DNA of 64,000 nucleotides from Acrocarpospora catenulata. GTDB taxonomy: Bacteria > Actinomycetota > Actinomycetes > Streptosporangiales > Streptosporangiaceae. The position numbers and the translations under genes were made by a program. The notes under the pieces are model-generated. The model made no database searches. It worked only from the letters and a program-made list of their open reading frames with translations, and was not told the origin of the DNA. Shown piece by piece: positions 55,228 to 64,000 of the stretch; positions within the stretch are counted from its first letter, which is position 1, and each line of letters opens with the position of its first letter. The stretch covers positions 18,406-82,405 of the forward strand of contig NZ_JAHCST010000041.1 in NCBI RefSeq assembly GCF_018476525.1. Reading direction: 5' to 3'.

Positions 55228-55767
55228 CTGGAGGACGACGAGGCGATCGCCCGCGCACTGGGCGGCGACCTGGGCGCCTACGAGGTGCTCGTCGCCAGGT
55301 ACAGTGCGGTCGCGCACCGGACCGCCCACCTGCTGGGGGCCGGGGCCGAGGCTGAGGACGTGGTGCAGGAGGCGTTCGTCAAGGCGTACCGGCATCTGGC
55401 GGGGTTCCGCCGGGATTCGGCGTTCAGGCCGTGGCTGCTGCGGATCGTCGCCAACGAGACGCACAACCTGACCCGGGGCAGGGGGCGGCGGGCCGAACTC
55501 GCCGTACGGCTCGGACAGGAGCCGGAGGGGAGCGGGCCCGAGGACCCCGCGGGGGCGGCGGTGGCCGCCGACCGGTCGGCGCGGTTGCTGGCGGCGGTGC
55601 GGGCCCTGCCTGATCGGGAACGTGAAGCGGTGGTTTGCCGGTATTTCCTGCAACTGTCGGAAGCGGAGACCGCCGAGGTGCTGGGTTGCCCGGTCGGCTC
55701 GGTCAAGTCCCGGACCTTCCGGGGGCTGCGGCGACTGCGGGAGGAGGTGGGCCGTGAACTCCTCTGA
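55228..55767 (+). CDS. ECF-type RNA polymerase sigma factor
   Basis: About 179 residues: region 2 (LGAYEVLVARYSAVAHRTAHL, AEDVVQEAFVKAYRHLAGFR) and region 4 (LPDREREAVVCRYFLQLSEAETAEVL, GSVKSRTFRGLRRL). The first ATG/GTG/TTG in frame is GTG 55285, inside region 2. The frame is open back to 55207, and CTG 55228 (reading LEDDEAIARALGGD) sits seven bases after GGGGAG, so I propose a CTG start. It overlaps the anti-sigma gene by 14 bases. Confidence 0.8.
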   Translation: MEDDEAIARALGGDLGAYEVLVARYSAVAHRTAHLLGAGAEAEDVVQEAFVKAYRHLAGFRRDSAFRPWLLRIVANETHNLTRGRGRRAELAVRLGQEPEGSGPEDPAGAAVAADRSARLLAAVRALPDREREAVVCRYFLQLSEAETAEVLGCPVGSVKSRTFRGLRRLREEVGRELL

Positions 55768-56482
55768 GAACAACTCCTTCGACGACCTGGAAGCCGAACT
55801 GCTGGCACTGGGCGCGATGATCGACGTCCCGCCGCCACCCGCCGATCTCGCCGCCACCGTACGGGCCCGGCTGCCCGAACCCGTGCCGTCCCGCCGCCCC
55901 CGGTGGACCGCCCGGCGGATCGCGGCCGTGCTCGCCGCGTTCCTGGTCGTGCTGGTGGCCGCCACCCCGCAGGGCCGGGCCGCCGTGGTCTCCGTGCTCC
56001 GCTTCGCCGGCGTCCAGATCAACGTGGAGGAGCAGCCGGGCCCTCTGCCCACCGGCCTGCCCTCGCCGTTGCCTGGCGAGCGCAGGGTCACCCTGGAACA
56101 GGCCCGTGCTCAGGTCACCTTCCCGCTGGCGACGCTGGCCGCGCTGCCCGCCCCCGACGACGTGCGCGTCGCCGACGGCGGCCGGGTCGTCTCGATGTTC
56201 TGGCCCGGGGTCCGCCTCGACCAGTACCACGGCATGCTCACCGACATCTGGCGCAAGGAACTCGGCCCGCCTTTCCCGGAGAGCACCTTCGTGAACGGGG
56301 TGACCGGCGTCTGGATCCCTCGGCAACACGGGCTGGAGTACCTCCCGGCCGGCGGCGGGCCACCGCAGCCGATGCGGCTGGCGGGCCCGACGTTGATTTG
56401 GCAGCGCGGCCAGGTCGGCATGCGCCTGGAGGGCCCGCCGACCCTGGCGGAGGCCCGCGTGATCGCGGACTCGGTGCGCTAA
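55754..56482 (+). CDS. putative membrane anti-sigma factor
   Basis: A 242-residue protein. A short cytoplasmic head (NSSENNSFDDLEAELLALG), one helix at about 55-73 (IAAVLAAFLVVLVAATP) and an extracytoplasmic domain. It lacks the HxxxCxxC zinc motif of classical anti-sigma factors, so the assignment rests on its overlap with the sigma gene and its topology. GGAGG precedes GTG 55754. Its stop overlaps the adenosine deaminase stop (56479-56482). Confidence 0.7.
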   Translation: MNSSENNSFDDLEAELLALGAMIDVPPPPADLAATVRARLPEPVPSRRPRWTARRIAAVLAAFLVVLVAATPQGRAAVVSVLRFAGVQINVEEQPGPLPTGLPSPLPGERRVTLEQARAQVTFPLATLAALPAPDDVRVADGGRVVSMFWPGVRLDQYHGMLTDIWRKELGPPFPESTFVNGVTGVWIPRQHGLEYLPAGGGPPQPMRLAGPTLIWQRGQVGMRLEGPPTLAEARVIADSVR

Positions 56483-57495
56483 CCCAGCCAGGCGTCGATC
56501 TCGCCCAGCAGCTCCTTGCGGAAGGTGTCCGGGGCGGCCGAGGCGCGCACCGACTGGCGGGCCAGCTCGGCCAGCTCCTGGTCGGTGCAGCCGTACACCT
56601 CCCGGGCCAGCGTGTACTGGGCGAGCAGGCGGTCGCCGAACAGCAGCGGGTCGTCGGCGCCCAGCGCGATCGGCACCCCGGCCTCGAAGAGCCGCCGGAG
56701 CGGCACGTCCTCGGGACGGTCCACCACGCCCAGGCCCACGTTGGAGAGCGGGCAGACCTCGCAGGCGATGCCCCGTGCCGCCAGGCGCTCCATCAGCCGG
56801 GGCTGCTCGGCCGCCCGCACGCCGTGCCCCACCCGGTCGGCCGCAAGGTCGTCCACACACTCGGCCACGCTCACCGCGCCCAGCAGCTCCCCGCCGTGCG
56901 GCACCGCCAGCAGCCCCGCCCGCTTGGCGATCCGGAACGCGGCGTCGAAGTCCCTGGCCCGGCCGCGGCGCTCGTCGTTGGAGAGGCCGAAACCGACCAC
57001 GCCCTGGTCCACGTACCTGGTCGCCAGCCGGGCCAGCGTGCGCGCGTCCAGCGGGTGCCGGGTGCGGTTGGCCGCCACGATCACCGCGATGCCCACGCCG
57101 GTCGCCCGCTCGGCCGCCTTCGCCGCGTCCAGGACCAGCTCCAGGGTGGCGGTCAGGCCGCCGAACCGCTGCGCGTACCCGGACGGGTCCACCTGGATCT
57201 CCAGCCAGCGGGAGCCCTCCGCGGCCTCGTCCTCGGCCGCCTCCCTGAGCAGCCGGTAGACGTCCGCGGGGCGCCGGAGCACCGACCGGGCGATGTCGTA
57301 CAGCCGCTGGAACCGGAACCAGCCGCGCTCGTCGGTGGCCCGCAGCCGGGGCGGCCAATCCTGCACCAGCGCGTCCGGCAGGTGCACCCCGTGCTCGGCG
57401 GCCAGCTCGATCAGCGTCGTGTGCCGCATCGAGCCGGTGAAGTGCAGGTGCAGGTGGGCTTTGGGAAGCCTGTCGAGACGGCGTGGCATCTCCAT
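56479..57495 (-). CDS. add: adenosine deaminase family protein
   Basis: A 338-residue metal-dependent deaminase. Zinc motif HLHLHFTGS (about 14-22), PHGGE (about 198) with the catalytic Glu, RVGHG (about 222) and GADDPLLF (about 281) are in the expected order. HLHLHFTG and PHGGE differ from the usual HVHLDG and HAGE, so a related purine substrate is possible. It converts adenosine to inosine if canonical. Confidence 0.85.
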   Translation of the reverse strand: MEMPRRLDRLPKAHLHLHFTGSMRHTTLIELAAEHGVHLPDALVQDWPPRLRATDERGWFRFQRLYDIARSVLRRPADVYRLLREAAEDEAAEGSRWLEIQVDPSGYAQRFGGLTATLELVLDAAKAAERATGVGIAVIVAANRTRHPLDARTLARLATRYVDQGVVGFGLSNDERRGRARDFDAAFRIAKRAGLLAVPHGGELLGAVSVAECVDDLAADRVGHGVRAAEQPRLMERLAARGIACEVCPLSNVGLGVVDRPEDVPLRRLFEAGVPIALGADDPLLFGDRLLAQYTLAREVYGCTDQELAELARQSVRASAAPDTFRKELLGEIDAWLG

Positions 57496-57542
57496 ATCTT
57501 GCCGTACCCGCTCCTGGCCCCGGGCGCTCTTCAGCGCACCCG

Positions 57543-58754
57543 CTAGTGTGCCTCGGCCAGGAGTTTGGCCAGGCGGCTGACGCCCTCGGCGAGATCCTCG
57601 TCGCCCAGGGCGTAGGAGAGGCGGAAGTAGCCCGGGGTCCCGAACGCCTCACCGGGCACCAGGGCTACCTCGGCCTCCTCCAGGATCAGCTCCGCCAGCT
57701 CCGCCGTGCTGGCGGGCCGCTGCCCGCGCAGTTCCTTGCCGAGCAGCTCCTTGACCGACGGGTAGGCGTAGAACGCCCCGAGCGGCTCCGGGCAGACCAC
57801 GCCGGGGATCTCGTTGAGCAGGCGGACCATGGTCTGCCGCCGCCGGTCGAACGCCTCCCGCATGGTGGCCACCGCCGACAGGTCCCCGCTCACCGCGGCC
57901 AGCGCCGCCGCCTGGGCCACGTTGCAGACGTTGGAGGTGGCGTGCGACTGAAGGTTGGTGGCCGCCTTCACCACGTCCTGCGGGCCGATCAGCCAGCCCA
58001 CCCGCCAGCCGGTCATCGCGTACGTCTTGGCCACGCCGTTCAGCACCACGACCCGGTCGGCCAGCTCCGGCACGGCGGTGGCGATGCTCGCGAACTTGGC
58101 GTCCCCGTAGACCAGGTGCTCGTAGATCTCGTCGGTGACCACCCAGAGATCGTTCTCCAGCGCCCACCGGCCGATCTCGGCCACCTGGGCGGGCGAGTAG
58201 ACCGCCCCGGTCGGGTTGGACGGGGACACGAAGAGCAGCACCTTGGTCCGCTCGGTCAGCTTCTCGGCCAGCTGCTCCACCGAGGCCAGGTAGCCGGTGC
58301 TCTCGTCGGTCACCACGTCCACCTGCACGCCCCCGGCCAGCTTGATCGCCTCCGGGTAGGTGGTCCAGTACGGCGCCACCACCAGCACCTCGTCGCCAGG
58401 GTCGAGCAGGGTGGCGAACGCCTCGTACACGGCCTGCTTGCCGCCGTTGGTGACCAGCACCCGGCCGGCGTCCACCTGGAACCCGGAGTCGCGGGCGGTC
58501 TTGTCGGCGATGGCCTGCTTCAGCTCGGGCAGGCCCCCGGCCGGGGTGTACTTGTGGAAGCGGGGCTCCCGGCAGGCCGCCACGGCCGCCTCCACGATGT
58601 AGTCCGGGGTCGGGAAGTCCGGTTCGCCGGCGCCGAAGCCGATCACCGGCCGGCCGGCCGCTTTCATCGCCTTCGCCTTCGCGTCCACGGCGAGGGTGGC
58701 GGATTCGGCGATGGCGGAGATGCGCGCGGAGACGCGCGCGGAGATTCGGCTCAT
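57543..58754 (-). CDS. aspartate aminotransferase-type PLP enzyme
   Basis: A 403-residue class I aminotransferase. [19 protein letters not shown] (about 179), the PLP lysine in [16 protein letters not shown] (about 240) and the substrate Arg in YFRLSYAL (about 382). This gene next to tRNA-Trp and secE is a conserved actinobacterial order. It transfers the amino group of aspartate or a related amino acid to 2-oxoglutarate. Confidence 0.93.
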   Translation of the reverse strand: MSRISARVSARISAIAESATLAVDAKAKAMKAAGRPVIGFGAGEPDFPTPDYIVEAAVAACREPRFHKYTPAGGLPELKQAIADKTARDSGFQVDAGRVLVTNGGKQAVYEAFATLLDPGDEVLVVAPYWTTYPEAIKLAGGVQVDVVTDESTGYLASVEQLAEKLTERTKVLLFVSPSNPTGAVYSPAQVAEIGRWALENDLWVVTDEIYEHLVYGDAKFASIATAVPELADRVVVLNGVAKTYAMTGWRVGWLIGPQDVVKAATNLQSHATSNVCNVAQAAALAAVSGDLSAVATMREAFDRRRQTMVRLLNEIPGVVCPEPLGAFYAYPSVKELLGKELRGQRPASTAELAELILEEAEVALVPGEAFGTPGYFRLSYALGDEDLAEGVSRLAKLLAEAH

Positions 58755-58954
58755 GGAGTAATCGTTTCAGAACACTCCGCCGGGACCACCACGACATCCA
58801 TCATCCGGACAGCCCATCGCGGTAACGTTGACCTGCGTGGACTTACTGGTTCGACGAAGCAGGCTTTCCCACGTACACTTCACCGACTAGTGGGCCACAA
58901 CGCCGCAACGCAGGACCGGTAACGGTCGCTGTCAGGTAGGGTGGTGCACGGCTT

Positions 58955-59027
58955 AGGGCACTAGCGCAATTGGTAGCGCACCGGTCTCCAAAACCGGCGG
59001 TTGGGGGTTCGAGTCCCTCGTGCCCTG
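58955..59027 (+). tRNA. tRNA-Trp (anticodon CCA)
   Basis: 73 bases. The acceptor AGGGCAC pairs with GTGCCCT; the anticodon arm CCGGT-CTCCAAA-ACCGG displays CCA; the T arm has GGTTCGAGTCC. CCA is not encoded. TAGGGT at 58937-58942 could be its -10 box. Confidence 0.96.
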
Positions 59028-59072
59028 CGGAGTGCGGTCCGCGCACTACGGGCGAAAACGCCGCCGGTTGCG

Positions 59073-59354
59073 ATGGACACGACGGATCAGGTGAGGACTG
59101 TGGCGATCGACACGCGCGGCGAGGCCGCAGCACAGCCAGGCAAGCCGAGCGGCGAGAAGAAGACCAAGCGCACCACTCCCGCACTTTTCTATCGGCAGGC
59201 CGTCGCCGAGCTGCGTAAGGTCATCTGGCCGACCCGGAGAGATCTGATCAACTACACCATCGTGGTTCTCGGGTTCTGCCTGATCATGGTGGGTATCGTG
59301 GCCGGGCTAGACTTCCTGCTGACGAAGGGTGTGCTCGCGGTCTTCGGTTCCTGA
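59073..59354 (+). CDS. secE: preprotein translocase subunit SecE
   Basis: About 93 residues, the long actinobacterial form with a charged head. The conserved VAELRKVIWPTRRDLINYT leads into one helix (about 61-85). SecE clamps SecY in the translocase. Start uncertain: ATG 59073 or GTG 59100, the latter closer to the GTGAGGA site. Confidence 0.93.
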   Translation: MDTTDQVRTVAIDTRGEAAAQPGKPSGEKKTKRTTPALFYRQAVAELRKVIWPTRRDLINYTIVVLGFCLIMVGIVAGLDFLLTKGVLAVFGS

Positions 59355-59396
59355 CCGCGACCGCATCAGTTCACCTACGAAAGAGGAACAGTCACC

Positions 59397-60164
59397 GTGT
59401 CCGAGTCCCCGCTGTCGGCCGACGGCTCCCGCGCTGAGTGGGAAGACGAGACCGAAGAAGAGGTCGACGCGGCCGTCGAGCCGGAGACCGCGGCCGAGTC
59501 CGCTGACGATGCTGACGATGTCTCTGCCGTCGAGGCGAAGAACGCCGTCGACGAAGATGGTGACATCGTCCCCGACGTTGACCCGATCGAGGAATTCAAG
59601 CGTCAGCTCCGCGGCCAGTACGGCGAGTGGTATGTCATCCACTCCTACGCCGGCTACGAGAACCGCGTGAAACAGAACATCGAGAGCCGTACCGGGTCCC
59701 TCAACATGGAGGACTACATCTTCCAGGTCGAGGTGCCGACCCACACGGTCACCGAGTTCAAGGGCGGCAAGAAGACGCCGATCAAGGAGCGCGTGCTGCC
59801 CGGCTACGTCCTGGTCCGGATGGAGCTCACCGACGAGTCCTGGGCCGCCGTGCGGAACACCCCCGGCGTCACCGGCTTCGTCGGCCTGTCCAACAAGCCC
59901 AGTCCGCTCAACCTGGACGAGGTGGCCAAGCTGCTCGCGCCGGAGCCGACCGAGGAGGTCAAGAAGGCCTCCGCGAAGACGTCGGCTTCCACCGTCGAGT
60001 TCGAGATCGGCGAGTCCGTCACCGTCATGGACGGCCCGTTCGCCACGCTGCCCGCCTCGGTCAGCGAGATCAGCCCCGAGTCGCAGAAGCTCAAGGTGCT
60101 GGTGTCGATCTTCGGCCGGGAGACCCCGGTGGAGCTGTCGTTCAACCAGGTCTCGAAGATCTGA
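59397..60164 (+). CDS. nusG: transcription termination/antitermination protein NusG
   Basis: A 255-residue protein. Acidic head of about 70 residues typical of actinobacteria, NGN domain ([39 protein letters not shown]) and KOW domain ([21 protein letters not shown]). It binds RNA polymerase and couples transcription to translation or Rho. GAAAGAGGAAC precedes GTG 59397. Confidence 0.96.
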   Translation: MSESPLSADGSRAEWEDETEEEVDAAVEPETAAESADDADDVSAVEAKNAVDEDGDIVPDVDPIEEFKRQLRGQYGEWYVIHSYAGYENRVKQNIESRTGSLNMEDYIFQVEVPTHTVTEFKGGKKTPIKERVLPGYVLVRMELTDESWAAVRNTPGVTGFVGLSNKPSPLNLDEVAKLLAPEPTEEVKKASAKTSASTVEFEIGESVTVMDGPFATLPASVSEISPESQKLKVLVSIFGRETPVELSFNQVSKI

Positions 60165-60215
60165 CCGGGTCAAGTAGACTCGTCTAGTTCTCCCCGCTCC
60201 CCGCGGGGACGCCCC

Positions 60216-60235
60216 TGCCTGCCTTCAGGCAGGCA
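60216..60235. promoter_or_regulatory. hairpin in the nusG-rplK spacer
   Basis: TGCCTGCC-TTCA-GGCAGGCA, a perfect 8-bp stem about 40 bases before rplK. No T tract follows, so it may be an attenuator or an RNA processing site rather than a terminator. Confidence 0.5.
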
Positions 60236-60276
60236 TCGTGGGGCATCACGGAATAACAGAGGACCCGGAGAGAGTC

Positions 60277-60708
60277 ATGCCTCCCAAGAAGAAGATCGCG
60301 GCGTTGGTGAAGGTCCAGCTGCCCGCTGGCCAGGCCACGCCCGCGCCGCCCGTCGGTACCGCGCTCGGTCCGCACGGCGTGAACATCATGGAGTTCGTCA
60401 AGCAGTACAACGCGGCCACCGAGGCGCAGCGGGGCAACATCATCCCCGTTGAGATCACCATCTTCGAGGACCGCAGCTTCACCTTCGTCACCAAGACGCC
60501 GCCGGCGCCCGAGCTGATCAAGAAGGCGCTCGGCCTGAAGAGCGGCTCCAACAACCCGCTCAAGACCAAGGTGGGCCAGCTCTCCCGGGAGCAGCTGCGG
60601 CAGATCGCCGAGACGAAGATGCCCGACCTGAACGCCAACGACATCGAGATGGCCGAGCGCATCATCGCCGGCACCGCCCGTTCCATGGGCATCACGATCG
60701 CCGACTGA
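60277..60708 (+). CDS. rplK: 50S ribosomal protein L11
   Basis: 143 residues, from [15 protein letters not shown] to MGITIAD, full length. Binds 23S rRNA at the GTPase centre; the target of thiostrepton-type antibiotics. GGAGAGAG precedes ATG 60277. Confidence 0.98.
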   Translation: MPPKKKIAALVKVQLPAGQATPAPPVGTALGPHGVNIMEFVKQYNAATEAQRGNIIPVEITIFEDRSFTFVTKTPPAPELIKKALGLKSGSNNPLKTKVGQLSREQLRQIAETKMPDLNANDIEMAERIIAGTARSMGITIAD

Positions 60709-60773
60709 CAACCCCTGAACCCTGTGGAAGGGCCTCGCGCGGCCCACACCACGACCTCCATCTAGGAGCAGCA

Positions 60774-61487
60774 GTGAAGCGCAGCAAGAGCTGGAAGAAC
60801 GCGGCCGCCCAGGTCGACCGCGAGAGTTTCCTTTCGCCCCTGGAGGGCGTCCGGGTGGCGAAGAAGACCGCCACCACCAAGTTCGACGCCACCGTCGAGG
60901 TGGCCCTGCGGCTGGGCGTCGACCCCCGCAAGGCCGACCAGATGGTCCGCGGCACCGTCAACCTCCCGCACGGCACCGGCAAGACCGCCCGGGTCCTGGT
61001 CTTCGCCACCGGTGACCGCGCCGAGGAGGCCCGCGCCGCGGGCGCCGACATCGTGGGCGCCGACGAGCTCATCGACGAGGTGGCCAAGGGCCGCCTCGAC
61101 TTCGACGCCGTGGTCGCCACGCCGGACCTGATGGGCAAGGTCGGCCGCCTCGGCCGGGTGCTCGGTCCCCGTGGCCTGATGCCCAACCCGAAGACCGGCA
61201 CGGTCACCCCCGCGGTCGGCAAGGCCGTCACCGAGATCAAGGGCGGCAAGATCGAGTTCCGCGTCGACCGCCACGCCAACCTCCACTTCATCATCGGCAA
61301 GGCGTCCTTCAACGAGCGCCAGCTGGTGGAGAACTACGCGGCCGCGCTGGACGAGGTGCTCAGGCTCAAGCCGTCCGCCGCCAAGGGCCGCTACCTGAAG
61401 AAGGTCACCTTCGCCACGTCCATGGGCCCCGGCATCCCGGTGGACCCCAACGTGACGCGCGCGCTGACCGCCGAGATCGACGAGTAA
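60774..61487 (+). CDS. rplA: 50S ribosomal protein L1
   Basis: 237 residues. Signature [19 protein letters not shown] and [11 protein letters not shown] present. Forms the L1 stalk; in many bacteria represses its own L11-L1 mRNA. AGGAGCAGC precedes GTG 60774. Confidence 0.98.
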   Translation: MKRSKSWKNAAAQVDRESFLSPLEGVRVAKKTATTKFDATVEVALRLGVDPRKADQMVRGTVNLPHGTGKTARVLVFATGDRAEEARAAGADIVGADELIDEVAKGRLDFDAVVATPDLMGKVGRLGRVLGPRGLMPNPKTGTVTPAVGKAVTEIKGGKIEFRVDRHANLHFIIGKASFNERQLVENYAAALDEVLRLKPSAAKGRYLKKVTFATSMGPGIPVDPNVTRALTAEIDE

Positions 61488-61508
61488 GCGGGCGCACGCC
61501 CGTATACG

Positions 61509-61540
61509 CGGCTCCCTTCCGGGTAACCGGAGGGGAGCCG
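61509..61540 (+). terminator. rho-independent terminator after rplA
   Basis: A 14-bp stem with one G-T pair (61509-61522 with 61527-61540), loop GTAA, then TTTCGTTTGT. It ends the secE-nusG-rplK-rplA transcript. Confidence 0.9.
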
Positions 61541-61633
61541 TTTCGTTTGTGCGGGTTCCATGCAGATATCGCGTCGGCCCGCCCGCCGCGAGACGGGCGA
61601 ACGTAGGCTCTGGGCGAAGAAAGGACGGAACCC

Positions 61634-62458
61634 ATGCGCCGACTACTGGTGGCCACCTTAGCCGCCACCGCACTGATCGCCGGGGCCGGCTGCGGCACCA
61701 CGACGGCCGAGCCCATCGGTGAGGTCCAGCTCTCAGCCGCTCAGGCCATGCAGGAGACCGCCAAGCGGGCCGAGGAGGTCACCTCCTACGCGGCCGACAT
61801 CGTGGTGGACTTCAAGGACCCGCAGAACGGGACCGGGAACGTCAAGGGCACCATGCTCCTCCAGCAGAAGCCCGCGCTCGCCTCCGACATCAACCTCTCC
61901 CAGGTGACCTACGCCGGCCAGGCCCTGCCCGGCGGAGTCCGGGTGATCCTCGCGGACGAGGTCGCCTACGTGAAGCTGGACCTGCTCAAGACCCTCGTGG
62001 GCGCCACCAAGCCGTGGGTCAGGGTGGACCTGAAGCAGCTGGGCGACCAGGCCGGCGTCCAGCAGTTCCTGAGCCAGGCCCAGCAGATCGACCTGAAGTC
62101 CAGCGTGGCCCTGCTCACCGCGTCCAAGGACGTCAAGTCGGTCGGCAGCGAGACGGTGAGGGGCGTGCAGACCACGCACTACTCGGGCACCTTCCCGGTG
62201 GCCGAGGCGCTGAAGCTGCTTCCGCCCGAGTCGCAGGCCACGCTCAACGGGCAGCTGTCCTCGATCAAGGACATGAAGTTCGACACCTGGATCGACGAGG
62301 CCGGGCTGCCCCGGAAGATCCAGCTGAACGGCGCCGCCGAGGGCGGCACCTTCACCGCCGCACTGCTGTTCACCTCGTTCGACCAGCAGCTCTCGATCGC
62401 CGCACCTCCGGCCGACCAGGTGGGCGAACTGCCGAAGAACATGCCTGTGGCCGAGTAG
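61634..62458 (+). CDS. LppX/LprG-like lipoprotein
   Basis: A 274-residue lipoprotein. Signal peptide with lipobox LIAGAGC (Cys20). The mature part has the open beta-barrel pattern of the LppX_LprAFG family (TSYAADIVVDF, VKGTMLLQQKP, FDTWIDEAGLPRKIQLN), which shuttle lipids at the outer face of the membrane. Ligand unknown. It is an insertion between the L11-L1 and L10-L7/L12 operons and has its own terminator-bounded unit. Confidence 0.8.
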   Translation: MRRLLVATLAATALIAGAGCGTTTAEPIGEVQLSAAQAMQETAKRAEEVTSYAADIVVDFKDPQNGTGNVKGTMLLQQKPALASDINLSQVTYAGQALPGGVRVILADEVAYVKLDLLKTLVGATKPWVRVDLKQLGDQAGVQQFLSQAQQIDLKSSVALLTASKDVKSVGSETVRGVQTTHYSGTFPVAEALKLLPPESQATLNGQLSSIKDMKFDTWIDEAGLPRKIQLNGAAEGGTFTAALLFTSFDQQLSIAAPPADQVGELPKNMPVAE

Positions 62459-62539
62459 CAACCGTCGTCAATCCTCCGCGGCTCGGCCGCCCCCCGGCGG
62501 CCGAGCCCGGCCGTGAAAGCTGATTTGGCGTCCGGGGGG

Positions 62540-62545
62540 TTGACA
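62540..62545 (+). promoter_or_regulatory. -35 box of the rplJL promoter
   Basis: A perfect TTGACA upstream of the L10 leader. No good -10 box is found at 17-18 bp; CAAAGA at 62564-62569 is a weak candidate. Confidence 0.5.
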
Positions 62546-62574
62546 ACGTACTCTGTTCACTGCCAAAGACCGCC

Positions 62575-62699
62575 GGTTGTCTGTGGGCCCTAGCTCGCAG
62601 ACCGAAGGTTCCCGTGAGGGACGGCCCGCGTAGGTGTGGATGTGAGTTCGCGTTCTTTTCGTGAGCCCCGTGCGCCCTGCGCCGGGGCTTGTTTGTTTC
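62575..62699 (+). promoter_or_regulatory. ribosomal protein L10 leader with attenuator
   Basis: The segment with GCAGACCGAAGGTTCCC and GAGGGACGGCCCGCGTAGG looks like the actinobacterial L10 leader bound by L10(L12)4. It ends with a stem AGCCCCG/CGGGGCT (62664-62670, 62683-62689) followed by TGTTTGTTT, a likely attenuator. Confidence 0.75.
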
Positions 62700-62739
62700 T
62701 CCAGTCCTTCGCCGGCGGCATCATCTGGAAGGAGGGCCC

Positions 62740-63264
62740 ATGGCGAAGTCGGAGAAGACCGGCGCGGTGGCCGAACTCCGCAGCGAGTTCGAAGGTTCCA
62801 GCGCCGCCGTTCTGACCGAGTACCGCGGTCTCACCGTCGCCCAGCTCAAGCAGCTGCGCGTGACGCTCAGTGGGAATGCGAAGTTCGCCGTGGCGAAGAA
62901 CACGCTCACCAAGATCGCGGCCAACAGTGTCGGGATCACCGCTCTGGACGGGCTGCTCAAGGGCCCGACCGCGATCGCCTTTGTCAAGGGCGACGTGGTG
63001 GAGGCGGCCAAGGGTCTGCGTGAGTTCGCCAAGGCCAACCCCCTTCTGGTGATCAAGGGCGGGGTCGTCGACGGCAAGGCGATGACCCCGGACGAGATCT
63101 CCAAGCTGGCTGACCTTGAGTCCCGTGAGGTGCTCCTCGCGAAGCTGGCCGGCGCTCTGAAGGCCAAGCAGTCCCAGGCTGCCGCCACCTTCGCCGCGCT
63201 GCCCACGCAGATGGCTCGACTGGCCGAGGCTCTGCGCGTCAAGCGCGAAGAGGCCGGCGAGTAA
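62740..63264 (+). CDS. rplJ: 50S ribosomal protein L10
   Basis: 174 residues. Typical [16 protein letters not shown] and FAVAKNTL motifs. Holds the L7/L12 dimers on the stalk; autoregulates through the leader. GGAAGGAGGG precedes ATG 62740. Confidence 0.98.
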   Translation: MAKSEKTGAVAELRSEFEGSSAAVLTEYRGLTVAQLKQLRVTLSGNAKFAVAKNTLTKIAANSVGITALDGLLKGPTAIAFVKGDVVEAAKGLREFAKANPLLVIKGGVVDGKAMTPDEISKLADLESREVLLAKLAGALKAKQSQAAATFAALPTQMARLAEALRVKREEAGE

Positions 63265-63345
63265 TTCGAAGGTCCGCGAAAGCGGGGGGAAACGCACACC
63301 GCGGTCCCTTAAACGTTTGTTAGTTAGATTCACTGGAGGAACACC

Positions 63346-63735
63346 ATGGCGAAGCTCAGCACCGACGAGCTGCTGGAGACCTTCAAGGAGATGACCCTCC
63401 TTGAGCTGTCTGACTTCGTGAAGCTCTTCGAGGAGACCTTCGACGTCAAGGCCGCCGCCCCGGTCGCGGTCGCCGCCGCCCCCGGCGGTCCGGCCGCCGC
63501 CGTCGAGGAGGTCGAGGAGCAGGACGAGTTCGAGGTCATCCTGGAGGCCGCGGGCGACAAGAAGATCCAGGTCATCAAGGAGATCCGGACCCTCACCAGC
63601 CTCGGCCTCAAGGAGGCCAAGGACCTGGTGGACGGCGCTCCCAAGTCGGTCTTCGACGGCAAGGTCAACAAGGAGCAGGCGGAGAAGGCCAAGGCTGCCC
63701 TGGAGGGCGCCGGCGCCACCGTCACCGTCAAGTAG
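63346..63735 (+). CDS. rplL: 50S ribosomal protein L7/L12
   Basis: 129 residues. N-terminal dimerisation helices ([20 protein letters not shown]), an Ala/Pro hinge and the factor-binding domain ([33 protein letters not shown]). Recruits translation GTPases. GGAGG precedes the ATG. Confidence 0.98.
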   Translation: MAKLSTDELLETFKEMTLLELSDFVKLFEETFDVKAAAPVAVAAAPGGPAAAVEEVEEQDEFEVILEAAGDKKIQVIKEIRTLTSLGLKEAKDLVDGAPKSVFDGKVNKEQAEKAKAALEGAGATVTVK

Positions 63736-63763
63736 TCACCTGCTTGACGCATTGAATTAACGG

Positions 63764-63803
63764 AAAGAGCGGTTCGTCCCAGGTGCCGGGCGAGCCGCTC
63801 TTT
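63764..63803 (+). terminator. terminator after rplL
   Basis: A 13-bp stem with one G-T pair (63764-63776 with 63791-63803); the right arm runs into TTTTCGTGTT. In actinomycetes rpoB usually follows. Confidence 0.85.
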
Positions 63804-63899
63804 TCGTGTTATTTCAGGGCAACCGGCCCGATAAGTCGTACTGTGAGGCGGAGCCGACTCTCCCCGGCAACCAACTCCCGTAGTCGTATGTGGGAATTG

Positions 63900-63981
63900 C
63901 CCGGCCGCGCCGGTGTCTGGACTGAACGGAGGGAGCGCAGCGACCGGAGAGAGGGAAGACACCGGCTGCGAAGCGGCCGGG
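63900..63981. repeat. large imperfect inverted repeat
   Basis: Two 19-base arms pair: 63900-63918 with 63957-63966 plus 63973-63981, with a six-base bulge (TGCGAA) in the right arm. The 38-base loop is purine-rich (GGAGGGAGCGCAGCGACCGG). No gene in it. Confidence 0.7.
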
Positions 63982-63983
63982 CC

Positions 63984-63996
63984 GGGGGGGGGGGGG
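63984..63996. repeat. run of 13 G at the window end
   Basis: Thirteen Gs followed by CGCG. Such runs near a sequence end often mark a sequencing or assembly limit. Confidence 0.8.
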
Positions 63997-64000
63997 CGCG

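Noticed and set aside
58836..58889. Micro-ORF MDLLVRRSRLSHVHFTD before tRNA-Trp
   Set aside because: It has no ribosome site and no coupling to a gene; likely chance, although conservation was not testable.

Overview
The window is GC-rich, gene-dense DNA with many GTG and TTG starts, from a filamentous actinomycete. I infer the order Streptosporangiales (Nonomuraea or Streptosporangium type). The reasons are the XRE-DUF5753 and DUF397 pairs, AfsR-like STAND proteins, class F sortases, a DmdR1/IdeR-type regulator and the order tRNA-Trp, secE, nusG, rplK, rplA, rplJ, rplL. The genus cannot be fixed from the sequence alone.

Layout. 1-5 kb: a cut-off haloalkane dehalogenase divergent from a MarR regulator with paired operators, then a DUF5710/HNH protein, a zinc-ribbon protein, TetR, cupin, YciI and a secreted phytase-like esterase. 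5-9 kb: a membrane Ser/Thr kinase with a seven-blade WD40 sensor, then a family 2 glycosyltransferase. 9-12 kb: a nickel/cobalt ECF importer (cbiMN, cbiQ, cbiO) behind a Fur-type palindrome. 12-16 kb: a STAS protein, an SDR and crotonase pair, a rhomboid protease, an orphan BlaI and serC.

16.2-25 kb is an accessory island with visibly lower GC. It holds two XRE-DUF5753 regulators, a DUF397 protein, a small membrane protein and a tightly coupled four-gene operon: BTAD regulator, STAND-like ATPase, band-7-like coiled-coil protein and DUF4407 membrane protein. The regulator tail and the ATPase head share a short motif that looks like a homotypic interaction signal. This operon is my best candidate for an undescribed signalling or conflict system.

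25-35 kb: a membrane protein with an extracellular substrate-binding-protein-like domain, citrate synthase, pdxH, an MFS exporter, an IdeR-type repressor, a PAS-GAF-PP2C-HATPase phosphatase and an alpha/beta hydrolase. 35-37 kb: a small membrane gene, a frameshifted gene and a tnpB-only insertion element with a probable omega-RNA end. 37-44 kb: an acyl-CoA dehydrogenase, then a surface-display locus with two class F sortases and three substrates whose sorting signals are not LPXTG. 44-48 kb: an acidic protein, a histidine-rich secreted protein, an L,D-transpeptidase and a thiolase. 48-56.5 kb: a two-component pair, a methyltransferase, two tandem STAND-TPR proteins and an ECF sigma factor that seems to start at CTG, with its membrane anti-sigma factor. 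56.5-64 kb: adenosine deaminase, an aminotransferase, tRNA-Trp and the conserved translation and secretion cluster. The window ends in a large inverted repeat and a run of 13 G just where rpoB would be expected to follow.
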